The translations under genes and the position numbers were made by a program. DNA of 64,000 bases from JABCPE02 sp963530295. GTDB lineage: Bacteria > Bacteroidota > Bacteroidia > Flavobacteriales > Weeksellaceae. Shown here piece after piece: positions 16,479 to 25,735 of the stretch. Below the pieces are notes generated by a model. The model was not told the DNA's origin, did not search any database, and saw only the letters and a list, made by a program, of their open reading frames with translations. The first letter of the stretch is position 1. Every line of letters starts with the position of its first letter. Where the stretch lies: NCBI GenBank assembly GCA_963530295.1, contig CAUSCF010000001.1:62001-126000 (forward strand), written 5' to 3'.

Positions 16479-18812
16479 TTATTGATTAAAATCTATATCA
16501 TCCCCTTGGTTTATCCTGCTGTCAATATCCTCTTCCCTATTTTGGTTTGATTTTGATTTATCTTTTCCTCTATCAGGATTTTGTATTTCATCTATTGTCT
16601 GCAGTCCTCCTTCGTCTCCATAGCCTCCAAGTCCCTGCAAATCAGAACAATCTCCTTTCCAGTCGGATGGTTTTTCAAACTTATCTTCTTGTGTGATTTT
16701 CAATGATTTATCAGCATAAATTCTCTTCATGAAATACCCCCATATAGGAAGCGCCATTTTTGCCCCCTGTCCTTCTCCTGTACTCCAGAAGTGAGTTGCT
16801 CTATCTTCCCAGCCTACCCAAACACCTGTGGCTAATTTAGGAGTTATCCCTATGAACCAACCATCTGAGTTTTTCTGCGTAGTCCCTGTTTTACCAGCAA
16901 TTTCTGCATTGATACCCATGCTTCTAAGCTGTCTAGATGCCGTTCCATAGCTGGCTACTCCTTTCATCATATCTATCATACTATAGGCATGTATAGGGTT
17001 CATCACCTCTCTGACCTCTGTTGTTACTTCCTTGATAACCCTTCCGTTGGCATCCTCAATACGCCAAATCATCTCTGGTTTTATATAATTCCCATAGTTA
17101 GCAAAGGTACTATAAGCCCCAAGCATCTCATAAATCGTAATATCTGAAGACCCCAAAGCTGTCGCTAAATCAGGAGTCATCTCGCCTGTAACCCCCAAAT
17201 CTCTAGCTAATTGGATTACATTTTTAGGACCTGCCGCTTCCATCAAACGGACTGCTATCGGGTTTTTGGAATGAGCAAGACCATCTTTCATTCTAAGCAT
17301 ACCGCCAGAACCTTTTACATGCCAAGAACCTCTGCTGTAAGATGCATTAGAAATAGGTGTACATGGTGTCATTCCTAAATTTATAATCGCTGTAGCATAC
17401 ACAAAAGGCTTAAAGGTAGAACCTACCTGCCTTTTCCCTTGTTTCACATGGTCATACTGGAAATGCTCCCAGTTAATCCCTCCGACCCAAGCCTTGATAT
17501 CTCCTGTCGTAGGTTCCATAGCCATAAGTCCTGCCTGCGCAATCTGCTTATGATAACGGATAGAATCCCATGGAGACATCTCCACATCCTGCTCCCCTTC
17601 CCAAGTAAAGATAGAAGTTTTCACAGGTTTCTTAAACTCCATAAGGATAGAATCCTCTGATATACCAGCCTCTGCAAGTTGTTTATATCTTCCTGTTCTC
17701 TTCACAGAAGCCATCATAATATCATTTACCTGTTGGTCGGAAATATGATAAAACGGTCGCTTTCTATTGTTTTTTTGTTCGTTATCAAAACTTTTCTGCA
17801 GATTGGTTAAGTGTTCTTTTATCGCTTCTTCGGCGTATTTCTGCATTTTGGAATCAACGGTAACATATATCTTTAGTCCATCTCTATATATGTTCAGTTC
17901 TTTTCCTGTTTTCTTTTCATAATCTTTGAGATATGTAGAAATTTCCTGACGAAGATAATGTTTGTAATATGCAGAATAGCCCTGGTCTATTCCTTTAATG
18001 TTTTGATAATCAGTTTTTATTGGCTCTTGTACAGCCTTGTCATAGGTTGCTTGGTCTATGTATTTAGTTTCGAGCATTTGTTTCAGAACGACATTTCTTC
18101 TCTCTGTCGCTCTTTCCAAATTTCTAAGCGGATTGTTTTTCACTGGGTTTTCCAGCATCGCTACAAATGTAGCCGCTTCGGAAAGAGTAAGGTCTTTGGT
18201 TTTTTTATTGAAATAAACCTTTGATGCCATCTCTATCCCATTGGCATTATAAAGGAAATCAAACTTATTGAAATACAAAGTAATAATCTCCTCTTTGGTA
18301 TATCTTTTCTCCAAACTTACCGCCACAGACCATTCTTTCAGCTTTTGAAAGACTCTCTCTCTTTTACTTTGTGCTGCAGATTTTGTAAATAAAAGCTTGG
18401 CTAACTGCTGGGTAATGGTGGAACCTCCCCCTCTTTCACCTCGGAAATAGACTGCTCTCACTATGGATTTTAGGTCTATCCCAGAATGCTCTTTGAAACG
18501 CTCATCTTCCTTCGCATAAAGAGCATAAACCAAATACGGTGGAAGCTGATTATAAGTAACTGGCTGGGTTTTTTCTTTCTCAAATTTACCCAAAACCACT
18601 CCATCAGAAGAAATAATCTCTGATGCTACATAGATATCTGGATTTTCTATATCCTTCATATCGGGCATCTCCCCAAGAAAACCCTGTGATATAGAAAAGA
18701 ACAAAGCTACTATGGCTACTACTGTTCCTATAAATCCTAACCAAATCAACTTAATCCATCTTCCTACATAAGATTTTTTCTTTTTTGTGGGAAGTTTTTT
18801 TTCGTTTTCCAT
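16479..18812 (-). CDS. Bifunctional penicillin-binding protein 1A (glycosyltransferase/transpeptidase)
   Basis: Class A PBP that polymerises and cross-links peptidoglycan. The 777-residue protein has a short cytoplasmic tail, one membrane helix at about 19-42, a GT51 domain at about 60-245 with E102 in the KEDERF motif and GGGSTITQQLAKL (128-140), and a transpeptidase domain with the nucleophile S465 in GSTFKPF, an SxN-type motif in HSKNP, and the KTG box at K641 (AGKTGTTQ). The C-terminus is Asp/Asn/Lys-rich and ends DDIDFNQ. It lies 5 bases after gldH, so expression is linked to that gene. Gene names ponA, mrcA and pbpC are all used for such proteins. Confidence 0.96.
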   Translation of the reverse strand: MENEKKLPTKKKKSYVGRWIKLIWLGFIGTVVAIVALFFSISQGFLGEMPDMKDIENPDIYVASEIISSDGVVLGKFEKEKTQPVTYNQLPPYLVYALYAKEDERFKEHSGIDLKSIVRAVYFRGERGGGSTITQQLAKLLFTKSAAQSKRERVFQKLKEWSVAVSLEKRYTKEEIITLYFNKFDFLYNANGIEMASKVYFNKKTKDLTLSEAATFVAMLENPVKNNPLRNLERATERRNVVLKQMLETKYIDQATYDKAVQEPIKTDYQNIKGIDQGYSAYYKHYLRQEISTYLKDYEKKTGKELNIYRDGLKIYVTVDSKMQKYAEEAIKEHLTNLQKSFDNEQKNNRKRPFYHISDQQVNDIMMASVKRTGRYKQLAEAGISEDSILMEFKKPVKTSIFTWEGEQDVEMSPWDSIRYHKQIAQAGLMAMEPTTGDIKAWVGGINWEHFQYDHVKQGKRQVGSTFKPFVYATAIINLGMTPCTPISNASYSRGSWHVKGSGGMLRMKDGLAHSKNPIAVRLMEAAGPKNVIQLARDLGVTGEMTPDLATALGSSDITIYEMLGAYSTFANYGNYIKPEMIWRIEDANGRVIKEVTTEVREVMNPIHAYSMIDMMKGVASYGTASRQLRSMGINAEIAGKTGTTQKNSDGWFIGITPKLATGVWVGWEDRATHFWSTGEGQGAKMALPIWGYFMKRIYADKSLKITQEDKFEKPSDWKGDCSDLQGLGGYGDEGGLQTIDEIQNPDRGKDKSKSNQNREEDIDSRINQGDDIDFNQ

Positions 18813-18817
18813 GTTTA

Positions 18818-19294
18818 TTACGGAGTTGTTGTTTTTATATTTTCTATTTTAATGCCTATATCCTCTATTCCTTTCAGCTGGTCGGTTCTCATCCCGTGTT
18901 TTAGTTCCACTTTATATTTACCGTTTGCTGGGAATTTGTATTCATTTTTATACTGAACTAGAATTTCCTTAACATCTCCTATACCACTTCCGTACCATTC
19001 TCCATTTGGTTTTGCTAAAATATACTGAAGCGTATCTGTTTTCAAAACTTTATTCTTTTCTCCTTTGATAGTAGAGATTAGAAACAAGTTATTGTAAGGA
19101 TATTCATTATTATTCCTTACAACAAATATAAGGTTTTTTGGAAACTCAGAATCTTTGATTTCGAACTCTATTTTTTTAGCATCATTCTTCCCCCAGAGGT
19201 TATTCACCTCTGTCATATAGATTTCTCCCTCGCTAGAACAACCTATGGAAATAAACCACAATGCTGCGAATAGCCATATCTTTTTACCCATCAT
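18818..19294 (-). CDS. gldH: Gliding motility lipoprotein GldH
   Basis: GldH is a lipoprotein needed for gliding and linked to type IX secretion in Flavobacterium. The product has a lipobox (FISIGCSSE) about 20 residues from the start and a body of ~135 residues with the GldH-type segments RNNNEYPYNNLFL and the LKHGMRTDQLKGIEDIGIKIE end. Two adjacent ATGs (19294 and 19291) are possible; both overlap the ricT stop at 19284-19286. A much longer in-frame extension to 19381 is unlikely because it lies inside ricT and would bury the signal sequence. Confidence 0.9.
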   Translation of the reverse strand: MMGKKIWLFAALWFISIGCSSEGEIYMTEVNNLWGKNDAKKIEFEIKDSEFPKNLIFVVRNNNEYPYNNLFLISTIKGEKNKVLKTDTLQYILAKPNGEWYGSGIGDVKEILVQYKNEYKFPANGKYKVELKHGMRTDQLKGIEDIGIKIENIKTTTP

Positions 19295-20549
19295 TATTAT
19301 TTTTTTTCGGGTTATTTCTTTTTTTATTATTCTTTTTATTGTTTGGTTTTTGTTGCTCTGAATTATTCTGTTTCGGAGCATTATTATTGTTTTTTTCTTC
19401 CTTTGGAGAAGTGTTTTTCTTTTCCTTGTTTTTAGGTTTTTTGTTTGATTTTTTCTTCTCGAAACGGTCTATGTTATTCTCCTGAATCAAATCTATTTCC
19501 TTCGTAGGAGCGGACAATTCTTGGGTTTTATATTCCTCTAATGGCGGGATTTTGTTTCCTTTTTTGTTCATGGAAATCATCTCCTTCACTTCTTGGATAT
19601 CTAGGTCATACCAAAGGATAGAATTATCCACATAAGCGAACCACATTCTCTTTTTGAAAACATCTATTTTAATGCAGAAAGCCTTTCCTTTTTCTGTATC
19701 CAAAACCGTGCTGGAAGAAGGGAAATGGCTGAGTGCATCCATGTAGCTGTCTAGTTCAAAATTCAGACAGCATTTGAGCTTACCGCACTGCCCTGCAAGT
19801 TTCAACGGGTTTATGCTCAACTGCTGGTATCTCGCTGCATTAGTATTTACCGAACGAAAATCCGTAAGCCATGTAGAACAGCAGAGTTCCCTGCCACAAG
19901 AGCCTATTCCGCCCAGTTTAGCCGCTTCCTGTCGGTAGCCTATCTGTTTCATGTCTACTTTAGCACGAAAAACAGCCGCATATTCCTTTATCAGCTGTCG
20001 GAAATCTACTCTTCCATCTGCTGTATAGTAAAAAGTAATCTTAGAGCCGTCTCCTTGGTATTCTATATCCGAAATTTTCATTTCAAGATTTAGATTCAAG
20101 GCGATTTTTCTCGCTTCTTTCTTTACTTCTTCTTCTTTTTTTCTAGAATTTTGCCATATTTCTACATCTTTTTTTGTAGCTATACGGATTATTTTGGAGG
20201 CCTGTTCTTCTCCAAAATTTTTCTTTTTCATCTGTATCCTCACTAGTTCACCTGTGAGACTCACCACTCCGACATCATATCCTGAGCTGGACTCTACTGT
20301 TACTATACTTCCTATATGCAGCGGTAGTTTATTTATGTTATGATAAAAATTTTTTCTTTCATTTTTAAATCTAACCTCAACATACTCACACTCATTCAGT
20401 GGAGATTTTATATTGGCAAGCCAATCAAAAACACTTAATTTATAACTATATTCACAAGTATCTATTATATCACAACTAAACTCTCCTTTGCTGTTAGTAG
20501 AGCAGCTGTGGGAAGAATCGCCAGAATTTTTACATCCTCCACAACTCAT
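19284..20549 (-). CDS. ricT: RicT-like PSP1 domain protein
   Basis: PSP1-domain protein; in Bacillus, RicT (YaaT) is a subunit of the RicAFT complex that carries iron-sulfur clusters and affects RNA processing and development. The 421-residue product begins with a Cys-rich stretch (C3, C6 and others in the first 33 residues), has the PSP1 domain at about 75-290 with the GSCGRELCCSTWL and CGKLKCCLNFE cysteine motifs, and ends in a Lys/Asn-rich disordered tail (about 355-421). In flavobacteria this gene often stands before gldH, as here. Function in Bacteroidota is not established. Confidence 0.88.
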   Translation of the reverse strand: MSCGGCKNSGDSSHSCSTNSKGEFSCDIIDTCEYSYKLSVFDWLANIKSPLNECEYVEVRFKNERKNFYHNINKLPLHIGSIVTVESSSGYDVGVVSLTGELVRIQMKKKNFGEEQASKIIRIATKKDVEIWQNSRKKEEEVKKEARKIALNLNLEMKISDIEYQGDGSKITFYYTADGRVDFRQLIKEYAAVFRAKVDMKQIGYRQEAAKLGGIGSCGRELCCSTWLTDFRSVNTNAARYQQLSINPLKLAGQCGKLKCCLNFELDSYMDALSHFPSSSTVLDTEKGKAFCIKIDVFKKRMWFAYVDNSILWYDLDIQEVKEMISMNKKGNKIPPLEEYKTQELSAPTKEIDLIQENNIDRFEKKKSNKKPKNKEKKNTSPKEEKNNNNAPKQNNSEQQKPNNKKNNKKRNNPKKNNNDG

Positions 20550-20571
20550 ATTTATCTTTTGTTTATTCTTG

Positions 20572-20601
20572 CAAATGTAGTTATTTTTTAGTGAAAAACA
20601 A
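20572..20601 (-). promoter_or_regulatory. Promoter for ricT-gldH-PBP1A-folE operon
   Basis: On the minus strand TTG (20601-20599), 19 bases of spacer and TACATTTG (20579-20572). Both -33 and -7 halves of the Bacteroidota promoter are present at the expected spacing, 22 bases ahead of the ricT ATG. Confidence 0.6.
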
Positions 20602-20619
20602 TATTAAAATAGTTCTTCC

Positions 20620-22749
20620 CTAAATCACCATTGACAGAGCTATTCTCTTTCTTTCCGTGTCTATTTCTATTATTTTCACTTTTACCTGCTGGTGGAGTTT
20701 TACCACCTCGCTAGGGTCGCTCACAAAGCCATCTTTCAGCTGGGAAATATGCACCAGCCCATTTTCTTTTATCCCAATGTCTACAAAACACCCAAATGCC
20801 GTGATATTGCTCACTATCCCAGGAAGTATCATTCCTGTTTTCAAGTCTTCAAAGGTTTTTATATTTGGGTCAAATTCAAAGACTTTGCTCGTTTTTCTTG
20901 GGTCAAGCCCTGGTTTTAGAAGTTCTTTCAAGATATCTTTTATCCCTAAAATTCCAATGTCTTCCGTGGTGTATTTTTCTGGAGCAATTTGTTTTATTTT
21001 TTCCTCATTAGCGATAAGGTCTTTCGTTTTGATACCGAGGTCTTTCGCCATTTTTTCTACGATTTTGTAGGCTTCTGGATGCACGGAGGAATTATCCAAA
21101 GGATTTTTGCCATCTTTTATTCGGATAAATGCCGCCGCCTGCTGGAATGCCTTTTCACCCAGACGAGGAACTTTTTTAATCTGATTTCTATCCACAAAAG
21201 CGCCATTTTCAGTTCGGTAAGCTACAATATTTTCCGCAAGTTTTTCGCCAATACCAGAGACATAGCTCAGCAGGGATTTACTCGCCGTATTGATGTTAAT
21301 TCCTACTGAATTCACGCATTTTACAACTGTGCTGTCCAACTCTTCTTTTAATAAAGTCTGGTCTACATCGTGCTGATACTGCCCTACACCGATGCTCTTT
21401 GGGTCTATTTTTACCAACTCGGCAAGCGGGTCAGACAGCCTCCTTCCGATAGAGACGGCACCTCTCACGGTGATGTCATAATCAGGAAATTCATCTCGGG
21501 CAATTTTACTTGCGGAATAAACGGACGCTCCAGCTTCGGACACCACGAAAACCTGTAAAGGTCTGTCAAATGCGATTTTCTTAATGAAAAACTCGGTTTC
21601 ACGAGAGGCTGTTCCGTTTCCGATAGAAATCGCCTCAATATGGTAAGCCTCCACCATAGAGCGGATTTTTTTCATCGCAACTGCAGTTTCTTTCTGTGGA
21701 GCGTGTGGATAAATGGTCTCATTATGAAGCAAATCGCCTTTTTCATCAAGACAAACCACCTTACAGCCCGTTCTATACCCTGGGTCTATGGCTAAAATTC
21801 GCTTCTCGCCGAGAGGCGGAGCCAAAAGCAGCTGTGTTAAATTCTCAGAAAAGATAGAAATCGCCTTTTCATCGGCTTTAATCTTGGCTTCCTGCAAAAT
21901 TTCATTTGAAATAGACGGCTCCAAAAGTCTTTTGTAAGCGTCCTGAGCCGCAAGGGTAATCTGCTCTGCACACGAAGGCGAAGCTGTTTTCACCAAACTC
22001 CCCTCCATGAAAGCAAGAATTTCTTCTTTATCAATATCCATACTCACTTTTATAAAACCCTCTTTTTCAGCACGAAGCATCGCCAGAAGTCTGTGAGAAG
22101 GAATTTTATTCAATGGTTCGCTCCAGTCAAAATACTGGGCGTATTTCTGCGCCTCTTCCTCCTCTTTTTTAGTTTTGACTACTTTACTGGAAATCACAGC
22201 TTTTCGCTGAAAAACTCTTCTAAGATTTTTTCTAATGAAAATATTTTCGTTTATCCATTCTGCGATGATGTCCCTCGCACCTTGAAGTGCCTCCTCCACG
22301 CTGGAAATTTCTTTATTCAGATAATTCTGCGCCGTTTGATCTATGTCACCGCTGTTTTTCTGCGCCATGATGATTTTTGCCAAAGGCTCCAACCCTTTTT
22401 CTTTTGCGGCATCAGCTTTGGTTTTTCTTCGTTTTTTGAAAGGAAGATACAGGTCTTCTACCTCCTGTAAATCAAAGCTTTTCTCTATTTTTGCGCGAAG
22501 CTCCAGCGTGAGTTTTTTCTGCTCTTCTATGGATTTCAGAACGCTTTCTTTTCTCTTTTGGATTTCATCAAAATTTTTGCTAAGTTTCTGAATCTGTTCT
22601 ATTTCCACCTCACCGAGGTTTCCTGTTTTATCTTTTCTATATCGCGCAATAAAGGGAATGGTGCAGTCCTCCGAAAGCAGCTGCAAAACGGCATTTATCT
22701 GTTTTTCTTGAATTGAAATATTCTGCTGAATGAATTGTATTTTGTCCAT
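20620..22749 (-). CDS. tex: Tex family RNA-binding transcription accessory protein
   Basis: Tex/YhgF family nucleic acid-binding protein, 709 residues, near the usual ~720-780. Domains in order: N-terminal helical Tex domain (about 5-190), YqgF-homologous RNase H-like domain (about 315-445, with ILAIDPGYRTGCKVV), helix-hairpin-helix repeats (about 490-560, with GININTASKSLLSYVSGIG) and an S1 RNA-binding domain at the C-terminus (about 640-707, GMILPGIVSNITAFGCFVD). Proposed roles include transcription and RNA turnover under stress. It is divergent from cysS. Confidence 0.94.
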   Translation of the reverse strand: MDKIQFIQQNISIQEKQINAVLQLLSEDCTIPFIARYRKDKTGNLGEVEIEQIQKLSKNFDEIQKRKESVLKSIEEQKKLTLELRAKIEKSFDLQEVEDLYLPFKKRRKTKADAAKEKGLEPLAKIIMAQKNSGDIDQTAQNYLNKEISSVEEALQGARDIIAEWINENIFIRKNLRRVFQRKAVISSKVVKTKKEEEEAQKYAQYFDWSEPLNKIPSHRLLAMLRAEKEGFIKVSMDIDKEEILAFMEGSLVKTASPSCAEQITLAAQDAYKRLLEPSISNEILQEAKIKADEKAISIFSENLTQLLLAPPLGEKRILAIDPGYRTGCKVVCLDEKGDLLHNETIYPHAPQKETAVAMKKIRSMVEAYHIEAISIGNGTASRETEFFIKKIAFDRPLQVFVVSEAGASVYSASKIARDEFPDYDITVRGAVSIGRRLSDPLAELVKIDPKSIGVGQYQHDVDQTLLKEELDSTVVKCVNSVGININTASKSLLSYVSGIGEKLAENIVAYRTENGAFVDRNQIKKVPRLGEKAFQQAAAFIRIKDGKNPLDNSSVHPEAYKIVEKMAKDLGIKTKDLIANEEKIKQIAPEKYTTEDIGILGIKDILKELLKPGLDPRKTSKVFEFDPNIKTFEDLKTGMILPGIVSNITAFGCFVDIGIKENGLVHISQLKDGFVSDPSEVVKLHQQVKVKIIEIDTERKRIALSMVI

Positions 22750-22816
22750 TGTTTTGTTTGATAAATAATCCGCAAAATAAACAAACTTTAATTTAAAATG
22801 TCTAATGTTTTTTAAT

Positions 22817-22824
22817 TATCTTTG
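22817..22824 (+). promoter_or_regulatory. Putative -7 promoter element for cysS
   Basis: TATCTTTG fits TAnnTTTG, 21 bases before the ATG at 22846. It overlaps the only upstream alternative start (TTG at 22822), which argues that translation starts at 22846. Confidence 0.5.
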
Positions 22825-22845
22825 TCAGTCTTAATAAAACATAAT

Positions 22846-24324
22846 ATGAATCATCAACTAAAAATATTCAATTCCTTAAAAGGAGAAAAAGAAGTTTTTG
22901 TGCCTTTGCACGAGAATAATGTAGGAATGTATGTCTGCGGCCCTACGGTGTACAGCAATGTGCATTTGGGAAATGTGCGTACCTTTATGTCGTTTGATTT
23001 TGTGTATCGTACGCTGAAATTTTTGGGCTACAAAGTGCGCTATGTCCGTAACATTACCGATGCAGGACACCTTACCGATGACGGAGATGTGAACAACGAC
23101 CGTTTCGTGAAACAATCCCGCCTAGAAAAGCTAGAACCTATGGAAATCGTACAAAAATATACGGTTGATTTCCATAAAGTTTTGGATATATTCAATCTTC
23201 TTCCGCCAACTATAGAACCTACTGCTACGGGGCATATATTGGAACAAATCCAGCTCACAGAAAAACTCTTGAACGATGGTTTTGCCTATGAGAGCAATGG
23301 TTCTGTGTATTTCGATGTACTGGAATACAACAAACGCGGACTCAACTACGGTGAACTCTCCAATAGAAATATAGAAGATCTTTTTGCGAACACCCGCGAC
23401 CTCGATGGACAAGGCGAAAAACGCAATCCTCAGGACTTTGCACTATGGAAAAAAGCTTCACCTGCTCACATTATGCGCTGGGCTTCTCCTTGGGGAGACG
23501 GTTTCCCTGGGTGGCACCTTGAATGTACAGTGATGAGCACCAAATACCTTGGTAATCAGTTTGATATCCACGGAGGTGGTATGGATTTAAAATTCCCTCA
23601 CCACGAATGCGAAATCGCACAAGGGAAAGCAGGACACGGCGAAAGACCAGTACGCTACTGGATGCACGCTAATATGCTGACAATGAACGGACAACGAATG
23701 AGCAAATCGACAGGAAACTACATTTTACCGATGCAGCTCATCAATGGTGATAATACTTTCTTTGAGAAAGCTTTTGCGCCTGCGGTGATTCGTTTCTGCT
23801 TTATGCAAGCGCACTATCGCAGTGTACTTGACATCTCTAATGAAGCGATGCTCGCTGCCGAAAAAGGCTTTAACAGGCTTATGGAAGCATTGAAAATTTT
23901 AAATGAAATCAATACCGAAATAGAGCATCCTACTGCGCTCCCTATATCTGAATGGAGAGAAAAATGCTACAATGCACTATTGGATGATTTTAATTCGCCT
24001 ATACTTATCGCTCATCTTTTCGAAGCCGTGAAATGGATTTTCCAAGTGAAAAATGGAGAAGAAAAAATATCCATCGATGAACTCCGTGAACTGAAAACAC
24101 TGATGAACGCGTTTATTTTCGATGTTTTGGGCTTACGAAATGAAGAACAGGCGGCAGGAAATAACGACAAGCTCGATGGTGTGGTTCAGCTCCTTATCAA
24201 TATGAGAATGGAAGCTCGTGCCAACAAAGACTGGGCGCTTTCGGACAAAATCCGAGATGAATTATCCGCAATCGGCATCCAGCTAAAAGACGGAAAAGAA
24301 GGAACGAGTTATTCTATGAAATAA
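22846..24324 (+). CDS. cysS: Cysteinyl-tRNA synthetase
   Basis: Charges tRNA-Cys with cysteine. The 492-residue product shows the zinc-binding Cys and HIGH-type motif in CGPTVYSNVHLGNVRTFMSF, the second zinc site in GWHLECTVMSTKYLG followed by GGGMDLKFPHHECE, and the KMSKS-type motif as RMSKSTGN. The C-terminal DALR and anticodon regions are present. The start at 22846 (MNHQLKIF) is preferred over the upstream TTG, which lies inside the -7 element. The next gene, an ATPase of a different base composition, starts 14 bases after the stop, so it could be read from the cysS promoter. Confidence 0.97.
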   Translation: MNHQLKIFNSLKGEKEVFVPLHENNVGMYVCGPTVYSNVHLGNVRTFMSFDFVYRTLKFLGYKVRYVRNITDAGHLTDDGDVNNDRFVKQSRLEKLEPMEIVQKYTVDFHKVLDIFNLLPPTIEPTATGHILEQIQLTEKLLNDGFAYESNGSVYFDVLEYNKRGLNYGELSNRNIEDLFANTRDLDGQGEKRNPQDFALWKKASPAHIMRWASPWGDGFPGWHLECTVMSTKYLGNQFDIHGGGMDLKFPHHECEIAQGKAGHGERPVRYWMHANMLTMNGQRMSKSTGNYILPMQLINGDNTFFEKAFAPAVIRFCFMQAHYRSVLDISNEAMLAAEKGFNRLMEALKILNEINTEIEHPTALPISEWREKCYNALLDDFNSPILIAHLFEAVKWIFQVKNGEEKISIDELRELKTLMNAFIFDVLGLRNEEQAAGNNDKLDGVVQLLINMRMEARANKDWALSDKIRDELSAIGIQLKDGKEGTSYSMK

Positions 24325-24337
24325 AAAATTAATCATA

Positions 24338-25735
24338 ATGAAAATAGAAATTAAAAACCTAGGAGCAGTAAAGAGTGCAACTATTGATATATCAAAAAAG
24401 CTTAATCTTTTTTGTGGTCCTAATGGAACAGGGAAAACATATATAGCTTATGCTATATATAGTATTTTTAGACCAGAACTTTATATCGGATTTAATAAAA
24501 AAAATGATAATTTAGTTGGAGAATTAGTAAAAAATAAAAGAGTTCAGTATAAATTAAATTTTGATGAAATTAATCAGTATAGAAAAGAAATAAATTCATC
24601 TTTTATAAAAAAATTAGATAAGTTATTTGGAATAGGAACAGATTCCGTAAAACAAAATCTAGGAGAAGTAAATTTAAGTTTTGTAGAGAATAATGATAGT
24701 CTAAATGATTATATTATTAGATCTAAATTTGAGTTAATTAATACATTAGAAAAAATAGCGATAAAAGTATCAAAGGAAGAACAAACTGAATATTTAACTT
24801 TAGAGTTGTTAGATAGCTCAATTTCTGAAACTGATATAGAAAGACTTCACTTTTTCTTATATCTTAAATTAGTTCCTATATTAGCTAAATATCCCATAAG
24901 TTCTACTTTTATATTACCTGTAGAAAGAAATTCAATTTATACATTTAGTAAAGAGCTTTCTATAAGGAAACAAGAGGCTGTGGATTATTTTCACGCAATG
25001 ACAAGTAAGAAAAAAAAGGAAACAGTTATAGATATGCTATTAAGTAACACTAAAAGATACCCTCTTCCTATAAAGGATGGATTACTTATTGCTGATGATT
25101 TAGCAGAGAAAAAGAAAAGTAAAAGTCCTTTTTTTGATTTTGCTGAAGAAATAGAAAACTCATTATTGAATGGAAAATTAGAAATAGATAATGATGGAGA
25201 AATTAAGTTTAAGCCTAACAAGTCTCCTAAAAAATCATTACCTATTCATATGACAGCATCTATAGTTAAGTCTCTTTCAAGTTTAGTTGTTTATTTAAAG
25301 TATATTGCTGAACCTAATGATTTAATAATAATAGATGAACCTGAAATTAATTTACATCCTGACAATCAAATTATATTAACAAGATTATTTGCAAAGTTAA
25401 TTAATAAAGGTTTTAGGTTTATAATTAGTACTCATAGTGATTATATTATTAGAGAATTCAATAATCTTGTAATGCTGTCAGATAATAGGTTAGAAAAAGA
25501 AGCAGAAAGATTTGGATACTCAAAGGATGAATATATAAAACAAGAAGATATGGAGGTTCTTTATTTCAATTATCCTGATAAGAAAAAAGGGAATAAACAA
25601 GTTACAGTTGAAACTTTACCAATAGATGAAACAGGATTTGAAGTGCCTTCAATAGATGAAGTCATAAATATTCAAAATGATATAGCAGAACAACTATTTT
25701 ATAAATTAAAATATACAGATGAAGAAGATGAATAA
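24338..25735 (+). CDS. SMC/ABC-like AAA ATPase, candidate defence-system motor or sensor
   Basis: A 465-residue P-loop ATPase of the ABC/RecF/OLD-like class. Seen: N-terminal strand region KIEIKNLGAVKSATID, Walker A GPNGTGKT (residues 27-34), a long Lys/Glu/Asn-rich helical insert (about 55-300), a degenerate signature region (TASIVKSL) shortly before Walker B LIIIDEP (329-335, with D333 and E334), and the switch His H366 in ISTHSDYI. There is no TOPRIM domain behind it, unlike OLD nucleases. Base composition is visibly more A+T-rich than cysS, suggesting transfer. The next gene overlaps its end, so the two act together. I do not recognise it as AriA, PtuA or GajA, though the architecture resembles ATPases of PARIS and Septu-like systems. 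Confidence 0.85.
   Translation: MKIEIKNLGAVKSATIDISKKLNLFCGPNGTGKTYIAYAIYSIFRPELYIGFNKKNDNLVGELVKNKRVQYKLNFDEINQYRKEINSSFIKKLDKLFGIGTDSVKQNLGEVNLSFVENNDSLNDYIIRSKFELINTLEKIAIKVSKEEQTEYLTLELLDSSISETDIERLHFFLYLKLVPILAKYPISSTFILPVERNSIYTFSKELSIRKQEAVDYFHAMTSKKKKETVIDMLLSNTKRYPLPIKDGLLIADDLAEKKKSKSPFFDFAEEIENSLLNGKLEIDNDGEIKFKPNKSPKKSLPIHMTASIVKSLSSLVVYLKYIAEPNDLIIIDEPEINLHPDNQIILTRLFAKLINKGFRFIISTHSDYIIREFNNLVMLSDNRLEKEAERFGYSKDEYIKQEDMEVLYFNYPDKKKGNKQVTVETLPIDETGFEVPSIDEVINIQNDIAEQLFYKLKYTDEEDE

Noticed and set aside
22822..22845. TTG start giving a longer CysS (about 500 residues)
   Set aside because: The TTG is inside the TATCTTTG -7 element and the ATG at 22846 begins a product of normal length.
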